From contig WQYI01000001.1 of the NCBI GenBank assembly GCA_009781315.1, positions 248,001 through 312,000 of the forward strand: a stretch of DNA of 64,000 nucleotides. The letters run 5' to 3'. A program made the position numbers and the translations under genes. This stretch comes from Candidatus Endomicrobium embiratermitis. GTDB lineage: Bacteria; Elusimicrobiota; Endomicrobiia; Endomicrobiales; Endomicrobiaceae. A model generated the notes under the pieces. It did no database searches. It worked only from the letters and a program-made list of their open reading frames with translations, and was not told the DNA's origin. Of this stretch, positions 36,217 through 44,403 are shown in pieces (the first letter of the stretch is position 1; each line of letters opens with the position of its first letter).

Positions 36217-37328
36217 TTGTATTTTTTGATTTCTTCCAATACTATATTGTGACGCCTTTTCTTTTCCGCAAGAGAAACATCATCTTTCATTTGCGCGGCT
36301 TTTGTTCCGGGTCTTGGCGAATATTTAAAAACGAATAAAGCGTTAAACCGAATGTCTTTCACGGCCTGGAGAGTTTCGTTAAAATCTTTTTCCGTTTCGC
36401 CAGGAAAACCCACTATAATATCGGAAGTTATGTTTATATCCGGAATTTTACCGCGCAATTTTTTAATAAGCCCGAAATAATGAGCGTAAATGTACTTTCT
36501 GTTCATCAAAGACAATATTTTGTCAGACGCGGACTGCATAGGCAGATGAATGTATTTCTTTATTTTAGGCTCGCCTGCCATGGTTTCTATAAGCTCATCG
36601 CTTAAATCTTTGGGATGGCTTGTCATAAAACTTACGCTTTCAAGCCCGTTTATTTGGGCAATTCGTTTTATAAGTTTTGCGAAGTTTATGTCTTCATATT
36701 TATATGAATTTACGTTTTGTCCGAGAAAAACTATTTCTTTTATGCCGTTTTTTGCCAGATTTTCGCATTCGGCTATAATTTTTTGGCTGTCCAAACTTAT
36801 TTCATGACCGCGAACATAAGGAACTACGCAGTAGGAGCAGTAGTTGTCGCACCCGCGCATTATTGTCACATATTGTGACAAGGAGTAAGTAGAAGGGAGG
36901 AGGGAGGAGGTAAAATCAGACAAGTTCGAATTAGCATTTCTATTACATCCTCCCTTCTCCTTCATCCCTACTAATTGCTTTATAAGCTGTGCGGCTTTGT
37001 CTATATTTTTCGCGCCGACAATCAAATCGACGGATTTAAAGCGTTTTTTTATTTTTGTGCCTAGTCTCTCCGCCATGCAGCCGATGACAACGATTTTAAC
37101 GTTCGGTTTTTGAGTTTTATGTTCTTCCGCCCTGCCAAGATAAGAAAAAGCTTTTTGTTCGGCCTGAGCGCGTACGGAACAAGTGTTAAGAATTACAATG
37201 TCGGCATCAGCCAAAACGTCTGCTTTTAGCATTCCGTGAGACGAAAGAGCCAAACTAACTGCGTCAGAGTCGCATACATTCATCTGACAGCCGATTGTTT
37301 CAATTAAATATTTTTGAGTTTTAGACAT
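36213..37328 (-). CDS. miaB: tRNA methylthiotransferase MiaB, lacking TRAM, with in-frame repeat
   Basis: 371 residues. Adds the methylthio group to i6A37 of tRNA. The N-terminal UPF0004 domain keeps three cluster cysteines (ETIGCQMNVCDSD, LNTCSVRAQAEQK, VIGCMAERLG). The radical SAM motif is CDNYCSYC. Typical MiaB is 430-470 residues with a C-terminal TRAM domain. Here the protein stops after KKYK, before TRAM, and the next gene overlaps the stop. A repeat adds residues about 119-150 between the two iron-sulfur domains. N-terminal motifs favour MiaB over RimO or MtaB. Confidence 0.9.
   Translation of the reverse strand: MSKTQKYLIETIGCQMNVCDSDAVSLALSSHGMLKADVLADADIVILNTCSVRAQAEQKAFSYLGRAEEHKTQKPNVKIVVIGCMAERLGTKIKKRFKSVDLIVGAKNIDKAAQLIKQLVGMKEKGGCNRNANSNLSDFTSSLLPSTYSLSQYVTIMRGCDNYCSYCVVPYVRGHEISLDSQKIIAECENLAKNGIKEIVFLGQNVNSYKYEDINFAKLIKRIAQINGLESVSFMTSHPKDLSDELIETMAGEPKIKKYIHLPMQSASDKILSLMNRKYIYAHYFGLIKKLRGKIPDINITSDIIVGFPGETEKDFNETLQAVKDIRFNALFVFKYSPRPGTKAAQMKDDVSLAEKKRRHNIVLEEIKKYK
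36880..36972. repeat. Inverted repeat inserted in frame in miaB
   Basis: Arms GTAGAAGGGAGGAGGGAGG and CCTCCCTTCTCC...CCCTAC face each other across about 45 bases. The purine tract is the same family as in murJ. The insertion encodes a Ser/Asn/Leu-rich linker. Confidence 0.75.
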
Positions 37329-37340
37329 AATTTTTTAATA

Positions 37341-37369
37341 ATTATATCAATTTTGAGAGGGTTTTTGAA
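37341..37369 (-). promoter_or_regulatory. Promoter of miaB operon, start site very near the ATG
   Basis: On the minus strand TTCAAA, 17 bases, then TATAAT with an upstream TG (extended -10). The -10 box ends 13 bases before the miaB ATG, so the transcript would have only a few leader bases. No Shine-Dalgarno is visible. Confidence 0.6.
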
Positions 37370-37447
37370 TATATATACAGGTGTTTTTTAGTTATAAACA
37401 CAAATTAATTTTAGAACAGCAAAGCAATATTTAATAATTTTAATTGT

Positions 37448-39091
37448 TCATTTCTCAATTATTTTTGCATCATTTACTTCTTTTACTACCAAATAGTATT
37501 CATTATAATCTTTGTTTGGAAATAAAAAAACTAAACGCTGCGCGAGAATATATGAATTTTCAATATCCCCGGTAATATAGTATATTCTGCTTAAATTATA
37601 TAAGGATTTTTCGCTTTCCGAATTATATTTTAAAGCGTTTTCGAAAACTTCTTTTGCTTTGTCATAATTTTTTTCCAGCATATAAACATAACCTAAATTT
37701 TCATAATGTACTATAGTCTTCGGACCAAGTTCTAAAGATATTTCTCCGGAATTTTCATAATGATCTTTATCATTTGAAGCAATTGCCAAAGCGAGAAGCG
37801 CCTCTTTTTTCGCTTTGGCAAACTCTCCGCTGTCTATATAGTATGCGGCAACATGCGAACGAACAACGGCCAAATCCGGCGATTCAATTAATGCGCTTGA
37901 AAGAAAATATAATCTATTGGCAAATTTCTTACTTTGCCAATATGAAGATATTGAAAACATACATATTAAAACAGAAAATAGCACGACAAAATATTTCTTT
38001 AAAAATTCATGTTTTTGCAGCAAAAAGGTACAAAACTCCAGAAACATTATTACTATTCCGAATGACGCCAAGTAAAGTCTGTGGGAATAGAAAGTTTTGG
38101 TTTCTACGGGAGAAGCAAAAGAGGGAAGCATAAATATAATAAACCAAAACGCGCCGAAAATTATTACGCGTTTTCTTGCATCCTTAAAAAACAAAACCGA
38201 TATTAAAGGAATTATAAAAATAATAAGCGACGCCAATGTTAAAAAATCAAAAAGCATCGCAACATTAAAAAGATATATTCTGGCGGGTATAATTGCAAAT
38301 TCGATATAACTTAAAAGCAAAGGCAGAGAATTTTTAACATCAATTAAAGCCGTATGCGCGGAGGCTCCTAATCCGGAAAGAACATAAAATCTGGCGGCAA
38401 AGTAAATTCCGGACAAGGCAAGCAAACCTGTCATAACCATAAAATAATCGCGTCTTAAAATATTTTTACAAAACAAAAACATAAAAATCGGAACTATGGC
38501 AACCATAACAAGCATGGTTTCTTTTGTAAAAAAACCGGACAAACACATCAGAAAAAACAAAACTATTTTTATATTTTTTCTGCCGAAATCCAGATAATCC
38601 TGCAAAAAAACCAAAGAAGCAAAAGCAAATATCGCAATAAGAGTATCGTTTCTTCCCGGTATCCACGCCACGGCCTGCACAAACGCGGGATGAACTGCAA
38701 ATAAAAGCGTAAAAAAATAAACGGCGTTTCTGTTAAAATTGAACCTGTTAAGCAAAACAAACATCAAAATAACGGCAATTATGTGCAAAATTACATTTGT
38801 CAAATGATAGAAAAAAGGATTCGCGCCGGAAACAAAAGAATCAACAGCGAATGAAAGATTAAGGGCGGGTCTGTAAAATTTTTCAAAGCCTGTTCCGACA
38901 GATTCAAAAAAATATTTAGGAATATTTTTATAATTTTTTAAAACATCAATTTTTTTCAAAACAAGTTCATTATCGTCAAAATGAACATAATCAAACATAA
39001 CAGTCCGCCCGTACACAGCAAGTATAAGGAGTATTAAAGTAAACAATAAAACAAACGTCCTTCTGTCTTTAATAAAATTTAAAATTTTCAA
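37448..39091 (-). CDS. Membrane GT-C-like protein with C-terminal TPR repeats (TMTC-like)
   Basis: 547 residues. About ten membrane helices (residues 10-390) with the luminal-loop motifs YVHFDDNELVL and FYRPALNLSFAVDSF, as in TMTC-type and related GT-C glycosyltransferases. Two or three TPR units (about 430-530) follow. A polyprenol-linked sugar donor and transfer to protein or glycan outside the membrane are likely by family. The start is TTG at 39091 with an AAGGA Shine-Dalgarno 9 bases upstream. It overlaps the stop of the GT4 gene; no closer ATG would keep the first helix. Confidence 0.75.
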   Translation of the reverse strand: MKILNFIKDRRTFVLLFTLILLILAVYGRTVMFDYVHFDDNELVLKKIDVLKNYKNIPKYFFESVGTGFEKFYRPALNLSFAVDSFVSGANPFFYHLTNVILHIIAVILMFVLLNRFNFNRNAVYFFTLLFAVHPAFVQAVAWIPGRNDTLIAIFAFASLVFLQDYLDFGRKNIKIVLFFLMCLSGFFTKETMLVMVAIVPIFMFLFCKNILRRDYFMVMTGLLALSGIYFAARFYVLSGLGASAHTALIDVKNSLPLLLSYIEFAIIPARIYLFNVAMLFDFLTLASLIIFIIPLISVLFFKDARKRVIIFGAFWFIIFMLPSFASPVETKTFYSHRLYLASFGIVIMFLEFCTFLLQKHEFLKKYFVVLFSVLICMFSISSYWQSKKFANRLYFLSSALIESPDLAVVRSHVAAYYIDSGEFAKAKKEALLALAIASNDKDHYENSGEISLELGPKTIVHYENLGYVYMLEKNYDKAKEVFENALKYNSESEKSLYNLSRIYYITGDIENSYILAQRLVFLFPNKDYNEYYLVVKEVNDAKIIEK

Positions 39092-40236
39092 TTTATATTA
39101 TCCTTCATCTTATTTAAGTTAAAATACAGTTCTTCCTGTTGTTTGACGGCATAGTTTATATCGAATTCCCGGCCTATGGATTTTTTCGCGGATTTTCCCA
39201 TTTCAACCATTACGGACTCGTTTTGTAGTAAATATAATATTTTTTCAGCCGTGTATTGAAAATCGTAAGGATTTACTTTAAAACCGGTTTTATTTTCTTC
39301 TATTATTTCTTTTACGCCGTCAACGGCATTGGCTATTACGGGTTTTGAGCAGCACATGGCTTCAAGAATGGTGCAGGGCAAACCTTCCCAAAGAGAAGTC
39401 ATTACGAATATATCGCTTGCGTATAAAATATCCGCTATATCTTTTCTCCAGCCTAAAAGGACTATCTTGTCTTTGAGGTTTAAAGATAAAATAAGATTTT
39501 CAAGTTCTGTTCTTTGATCGCCGTCACCTGCTATTAAAAAGAACGCATTGTCTGTTTTATCAGCGACTATACGCGCGGCTTTTATGAAATCTTTAAGATT
39601 TTTTTGGGGTTTGAAAGGCCCTATGGTTGTTATTATTTTTGCTTCTTTATTTTGAATTAAAGAATTTCTGAAATCCGTGTTATAAGCATAGTTTTTATAA
39701 AATTCAGTATCTATGCCGGCTCTTATCAGGGTAAATTTCGTATCTTTAGCTATTTTATAACACAGGCCTTTTCTTATGTCTTCTTTGGATACTGCTATAA
39801 GCCTGTCAGTTATAAAAGCGCAAAATTTTTCAATGTAAACGTAAAAATATTTCGCATACCATTTCTGCGTTTCATTAAAACCATATCCGTGTATTGTGTG
39901 TATTACGGTTTTTATTCCGGCAAACTTTGCTGCAATTCTGCCCAGTATCCCAGCTTTTGAAGAATGTGTGTGAACAATATCCGGTTTTTCTTTTTTAAGA
40001 ATAGCGTATATTTCAAAAATAGCTTTCAAATCTTTAAACGGAGATACTTTCCTCACAAGGCTGTTAAGCTGTAAAAGTTTAAATTTCTCCAAGGCTTCTT
40101 TGTCGAGAATCCCGCCTTTTCCCGATATTATAAAACTTTCAAACTTTGTTTTGTCTAAATGTTCCGCAGTATAAAGCGCCAGCTTCTGCGCTCCTCCGAG
40201 TTCAAGTTTTGTGATGATATAACATACTTTTAACAT
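39088..40236 (-). CDS. Glycosyltransferase family 4
   Basis: 382 residues, GT-B fold. The start KLELGGAQKLALYTAEHL, the mid-motif HTHSSKAGILGRIAAK and the nucleotide-sugar-binding E-x7-E motif (EGLPCTILEAM) mark GT4. It transfers a sugar to a lipid-linked or saccharide acceptor at the cytoplasmic face. The donor sugar is not predictable. Part of the glycan block running from 46779 down to 37448. Confidence 0.9.
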   Translation of the reverse strand: MLKVCYIITKLELGGAQKLALYTAEHLDKTKFESFIISGKGGILDKEALEKFKLLQLNSLVRKVSPFKDLKAIFEIYAILKKEKPDIVHTHSSKAGILGRIAAKFAGIKTVIHTIHGYGFNETQKWYAKYFYVYIEKFCAFITDRLIAVSKEDIRKGLCYKIAKDTKFTLIRAGIDTEFYKNYAYNTDFRNSLIQNKEAKIITTIGPFKPQKNLKDFIKAARIVADKTDNAFFLIAGDGDQRTELENLILSLNLKDKIVLLGWRKDIADILYASDIFVMTSLWEGLPCTILEAMCCSKPVIANAVDGVKEIIEENKTGFKVNPYDFQYTAEKILYLLQNESVMVEMGKSAKKSIGREFDINYAVKQQEELYFNLNKMKDNIN

Positions 40237-40240
40237 TGTG

Positions 40241-40320
40241 ATTCCTTCGGAAAACTTGGACCCCGTTCCTTCGACTGCGCTCAGGACAAGCTTTCAACGG
40301 GGCTACGCTACGCTTCGATT
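40241..40320. repeat. Dispersed repeat covering the end of the flavoprotein gene
   Basis: Contains GGACCCCGTTCCTTCGACTG, CGCTCAGGACAAG and GGGGCTACGCTACGCTTCG. It supplies the last codons and the stop (40303-40305) of the upstream flavoprotein gene. Confidence 0.65.
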
Positions 40321-41586
40321 TATTTTTTCAGCGGTATTTTTAGCGTCTTTTATGTTTTTTTCTATAAAAGAATACTCCCATGCGCCGTATCTGCCTATTG
40401 AAAAAATTTCATTTTCATTTAAAAATTTATTTATAATTTCAAGCGAAGCTTGACGGTTTTTGTCGAAAACTACATAGGCGTAAGGCATATCTATTATATT
40501 TACGCAGGCTATTTCGTCGTCTTTACGTATAAAGCCAGCTTTAATTAAATCTTTTATCACATTTTCGCTGTTTTTGTATTTACCGGCCGCGCTTGAAAAT
40601 TCAACATATAAACCGTAAGACTTGTCCGGAGCAGAATTTACGTTTACGTTTGAATAAACTCCTATCCTGTAAAAAGAAAACGAAGTTTCAGGCAAATATA
40701 TCCAATGCCTGTTTTTAAGAATTTCAGGAGCGCCTTTTGAAGATTTTACGCCTATATTTACGCATCTCACCTGCGTACATACAAGTTTTGACGCCGCTTC
40801 TTTTACGCTTAAGGGAACATTTGAAATCTGTTTTATAAGTCCCGGCAGTCCCTGAGTAGATATGATATTATCGTATTTATATCGTTTGTTTTGCGTATAT
40901 ACGGTTTTATTTTTTATATCTATTTTTGACGCTTTTTCGCCCAGCTCAATTTTAACTTTTCTTACGAGTCCGTCGATTAAAGCCTTACAGCCGTTTTGTT
41001 TAGGATAATAAAAAACGCTGTTATATCCGTAGCGGACTTTGTTTTTGGAATACGCGGATTTAACTATGCTTTGGGCGTCTGGTTTGGGAACAAAAGCCCC
41101 GGACCACTCGGCAGTCATTTTTTTGAGGTCATAACTCCAGAGTTTTTGGTTATACGGCTTCATAAAATATTTACTTATGCCTTTGCCGAACATCGCCTCG
41201 CTCCAATCGGCAAAAGGCATAGCCGCAGATACTTCCGTATTTTTTCTTTTTAAAATTCCGTCGACGCATTCTTTTTTTGTTTTCTCGTCAAGATAATACA
41301 GGTTTGCCTGAAAAGGATAAGGGATAAATCTCTTATGCAGATATATGGACGCGTTTCTGCTTATTTCGTCTATACCGCCTGAAAGTTTTGATACGAAATT
41401 TTTAATGTTTTCGTCTTTTATGTGAATAAAATGCCCTGAGCAGTCAAAAGTAAAACCGTTTTCGTAAAAAGACGCGCACAAACCTCCGGCATAAGGTTTT
41501 TGTTCAAGAATAACATAAGGTTTTTTTAAAAAATACGCCGCGCAAAGGCCGCTTATCCCCGCGCCGATTATGACTGTTTTTTTCAT
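40303..41586 (-). CDS. FAD-dependent amine-oxidase-like / UDP-galactopyranose-mutase-like flavoprotein
   Basis: About 427 residues. The N-terminal dinucleotide motif is IGAGISGLCAAYFLKKPY, followed by EQKPYAGGLCAS. FDCSGHFIHIKD and the C-terminal IGRYGAWEYSF resemble flavoproteins placed in polysaccharide loci (protoporphyrinogen-oxidase-like or UDP-galactopyranose mutase-like). The substrate is unknown; the glycan context favours a sugar or lipid-linked substrate. I start at the ATG at 41586, with GGAG upstream. A GTG at 41610 overlapping the previous gene is possible. The last four codons and the stop lie in a repeat. Confidence 0.75.
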   Translation of the reverse strand: MKKTVIIGAGISGLCAAYFLKKPYVILEQKPYAGGLCASFYENGFTFDCSGHFIHIKDENIKNFVSKLSGGIDEISRNASIYLHKRFIPYPFQANLYYLDEKTKKECVDGILKRKNTEVSAAMPFADWSEAMFGKGISKYFMKPYNQKLWSYDLKKMTAEWSGAFVPKPDAQSIVKSAYSKNKVRYGYNSVFYYPKQNGCKALIDGLVRKVKIELGEKASKIDIKNKTVYTQNKRYKYDNIISTQGLPGLIKQISNVPLSVKEAASKLVCTQVRCVNIGVKSSKGAPEILKNRHWIYLPETSFSFYRIGVYSNVNVNSAPDKSYGLYVEFSSAAGKYKNSENVIKDLIKAGFIRKDDEIACVNIIDMPYAYVVFDKNRQASLEIINKFLNENEIFSIGRYGAWEYSFIEKNIKDAKNTAEKINRSVA

Positions 41587-41606
41587 TTTGGCGTTAACTC
41601 CACTCT

Positions 41607-42638
41607 TCACTCTATTTTTACGGAAGCCAGTTTAATGCTTGCTATCCACAAACATAAAAGCACAAATAAAAACAGCAGCGCCGCGTACATTAAAGAAACT
41701 TTAGTGAGCAGGTACGCAAAAATTGCCAAAGCCGCGCAGACGCAGTAAGTTATAACAAGAATTTGTTTACGGGAAAAACCCATTTTTTCCATTCTTAAAG
41801 CGTAATGGTCTTTGCTGCCCATAAGCGGCGACTTTCCTTTGCGTAGTCTGAACCAGCTGACCAAAAAAGTTTCATAAATCGGTATGGCAAGTATAAAAAG
41901 CGGCGCGAATAAGCCTATCTCGTTCATGCGGGTATAAGACGTTCCCATCGCCAGGCTTGAAAGAATAAAACCTATAAAAAGACTTCCCGTGTCTCCCATA
42001 AAAATTTTTTTGGATTTGGACAAATTGTAAGGAATAAATCCGAGTATGGCTCCGGCCAAAGCCGCGGCGCAAAAATTTACGTATATCATTTCCGTAGGCA
42101 GCGATATAAATAAAAAAGCGAAAGCGGCAATTACGGCTATTCCGCTTGAAAGACCGTCCATTATGTCTATAATGTTAAACGCGTTAGTAATACCGACTAT
42201 CCATAAAATGCTTATAACGCACGACAGCCAGTAATACGGTATAAAATTTATTCTTATGCCGAAGCCAAAAATCACAATAGCCGCAGCCGCGACCTGAACC
42301 ACAAGCTTTGATTTAGGCCCCAGACCTTTGTACTTTTTATCGTCTATAAAACCAAGCACCATAACTATAAGCGAACCGTAAATAACTCCTCTCAAATTTC
42401 TGAGAGTGCCGTCCGGAAAATGCGTCATGGCTCTTATTAAAAACAACGAAACAATCCAGCCGCAGGCTATCGCTATTCCTCCCAGATAAGGCGTGCTGAT
42501 TTTATGCGTTTTTATTTCGCTTACGGGTTTGTCCAATATATTAAATTTCCGCGCAAGAGACCTGCAAACGGGCGTAGCTAAAAACGAAATTAAAAGCGCG
42601 ACTGCAAAAGAAATAATATAAAGAATCTGGTCGTTCAT
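41607..42638 (-). CDS. Undecaprenyl-phosphate sugar-1-phosphate transferase (WecA/TagO type)
   Basis: 343 residues and about ten or eleven membrane helices. Motifs are GFIDDKKYKGLGPKSK (Asp-Asp pair), NAFNIIDIMDGLSSG and FMGDTGSLFIGF, typical of the MraY/WecA superfamily. The SWFRLRKGKSPLMGSKDHYALR loop matches the WecA/TagO branch, so it probably starts glycan synthesis by putting GlcNAc-1-phosphate on undecaprenyl phosphate. The GT2 gene ends within its start (4-base overlap). Confidence 0.92.
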   Translation of the reverse strand: MNDQILYIISFAVALLISFLATPVCRSLARKFNILDKPVSEIKTHKISTPYLGGIAIACGWIVSLFLIRAMTHFPDGTLRNLRGVIYGSLIVMVLGFIDDKKYKGLGPKSKLVVQVAAAAIVIFGFGIRINFIPYYWLSCVISILWIVGITNAFNIIDIMDGLSSGIAVIAAFAFLFISLPTEMIYVNFCAAALAGAILGFIPYNLSKSKKIFMGDTGSLFIGFILSSLAMGTSYTRMNEIGLFAPLFILAIPIYETFLVSWFRLRKGKSPLMGSKDHYALRMEKMGFSRKQILVITYCVCAALAIFAYLLTKVSLMYAALLFLFVLLCLWIASIKLASVKIE

Positions 42639-43393
42639 TTTTTTATCTCGGCTTTAGATTTAAAAAACGTTGAAGAAACTAAACGGAGTTTGTAAAGAAT
42701 ATATTTTAAAAGAATCAAAAGCGTTTCAAGCCCGTATTTAACGCTTCTTTTGAAATTTATCGACGAAGCGTCTTTGAAATATTTTGCGGCAACCGGAATT
42801 TCGCCTATTTTCAAATTGTTAGCCGCCGCCTGGACTATTATGTGCTGGTCAAAAACGAAATCGTCGGAAGCCAGTTCGTAATTTACCGTTTCCAAAGCTT
42901 TTTTCGAGAAAGCCCTGTATCCCGTATGGTATTCGCCGAGATTTAAACCTAAAACTATGTTTTCGGTAATTGTCAGGCATCTGTTGAAAAAATATTTATA
43001 TAAAGGCATTCCGCCTTTTAAGGCTTCTTTTCGCGTTCTTATTCTGTTGGCAAGCATAATGTCGCAAATACCCGCGCTTATAAGACCGGTCAAAAAAGGC
43101 ACAAGTTTCGGATCGTACTGATAATCCGGATGAAGCATTACGACGATATCCGCGCCGTCCTTCAACGCCTCGTTATAGCAGGTTTTCTGGTTTCCGCCGT
43201 ATCCTTTATTTTTATCGTGAACTATGACTTTTAAACCGAGTTCTTTGGCGACCTGCGCGGTGCTGTCTTTTGATAAATCATCCACTAGAATTATGTTGTC
43301 GTAACTGCCTAGCGGAATATCGTCAAGCGTCTGTTTGATTGTTTTTGCGGCGTTATAGGCGGGCATAACTATTATTACTTTTTCTTTTCTCAC
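42635..43393 (-). CDS. Glycosyltransferase family 2 (polyprenyl-phosphate hexose synthase-like)
   Basis: 252 residues, GT-A fold: VIIVMPAYNAAKTIKQTL, ILVDDLSKDST, then VVMLHPDYQYDPKLV. The architecture resembles dolichyl-phosphate mannose synthase-like enzymes that make polyprenyl-phosphate sugars, which the GT-C protein at 37448 could use. The start is GTG at 43393 with GAGG upstream, overlapping the previous gene's stop (GTGA). Confidence 0.88.
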   Translation of the reverse strand: MRKEKVIIVMPAYNAAKTIKQTLDDIPLGSYDNIILVDDLSKDSTAQVAKELGLKVIVHDKNKGYGGNQKTCYNEALKDGADIVVMLHPDYQYDPKLVPFLTGLISAGICDIMLANRIRTRKEALKGGMPLYKYFFNRCLTITENIVLGLNLGEYHTGYRAFSKKALETVNYELASDDFVFDQHIIVQAAANNLKIGEIPVAAKYFKDASSINFKRSVKYGLETLLILLKYILYKLRLVSSTFFKSKAEIKK

Positions 43394-44403
43394 GATTGAG
43401 CCTCTTTACCGCTTTTTTCTTCTTCGATTTTTGCAAATTTAAATAAATCGGCAAACGATATTTTTGTTTTAACAATACTTCCGAATCCTAAAATAAAAAT
43501 AACCGTAATCTGCAGGAAATGATATATCGCTATACAGGCAAAAGCCGAATCTTTACTAACTGACAATACAGACATCGCCGTAATTCCCATAAACTCAAAA
43601 GCCCCGATATATCCGGGGGCCGTAGGAATAATTGCGCCTATGCCTATTATTATAACGGTAAATATCCCCCCCAGCAGCGATATCTTGATTCCGCAGGAAT
43701 ATGCGACGATTACAAGAAACATGCTTTCCGTTACCCATATGACTACCGTCATAAGAAAAATTATCGAAAATACGGCGGGATTTTTAAGCGCCCCGAGTCC
43801 GTGAGCAAACTTATTGAAAAGTTCCGTGACAAAATTTTTGATTTTAGACGGCATAGGAAAGCGCGATACGATTTTTAAGGCTTTTCCTTCGTTCCTTGAG
43901 ATTAAAAACAATACAAATAATCCCGTTCCGAAAACAACCGCGCATACATAAAAAGATTTTTTTATAAACTCGGGAAACGGTATTACAAACATAATGAGAA
44001 AAAAGAAAAGAACGAAAATTATTATATCCATCAGCCTTTCTATTAATATCGTCCCTAAAACGCTGCTTCTTGAAATACCCAGGCGTTCTCCAGTAACTTT
44101 AGCCCTTATAAGTTCCCCAAGCCTTAGCGGAATTATATTGTTCATAAAAAAACCGAGCACGGTATAAGGAAAATTTTCTAAAATTTTAGTTTTTTTTATG
44201 GGAAGTATCATAAAATAATATCTGACGCTTCGTAAAACGTATGTAACCGCGTAAATCAAAACGCCGAGCAGTAAAACGTAATAGTCAGCGTTCTTTATAA
44301 GCTCTAAAGAGTTTTTAAAATCTATCTGCTTGAGCGTCAAATATATAAGGACGGCGCTAAAAAGAAAGCCTAAAAGTATTTTAAAAATATGTTTTTTTAA
44401 CAT
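43390..44403 (-). CDS. YbhN/UPF0104 family membrane protein (lysylphosphatidylglycerol-synthase TM region-like)
   Basis: 337 residues with eight or so membrane helices. PYTVLGFFMNNIIPLRLGELIRA and APGYIGAFEFMGI are signatures of this family, whose members move or modify lipids. In glycan loci they are often proposed as lipid flippases, but the role here is unproven. It abuts the ligase-like gene above and overlaps the GT2 gene below. Confidence 0.85.
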   Translation of the reverse strand: MLKKHIFKILLGFLFSAVLIYLTLKQIDFKNSLELIKNADYYVLLLGVLIYAVTYVLRSVRYYFMILPIKKTKILENFPYTVLGFFMNNIIPLRLGELIRAKVTGERLGISRSSVLGTILIERLMDIIIFVLFFFLIMFVIPFPEFIKKSFYVCAVVFGTGLFVLFLISRNEGKALKIVSRFPMPSKIKNFVTELFNKFAHGLGALKNPAVFSIIFLMTVVIWVTESMFLVIVAYSCGIKISLLGGIFTVIIIGIGAIIPTAPGYIGAFEFMGITAMSVLSVSKDSAFACIAIYHFLQITVIFILGFGSIVKTKISFADLFKFAKIEEEKSGKEAQS

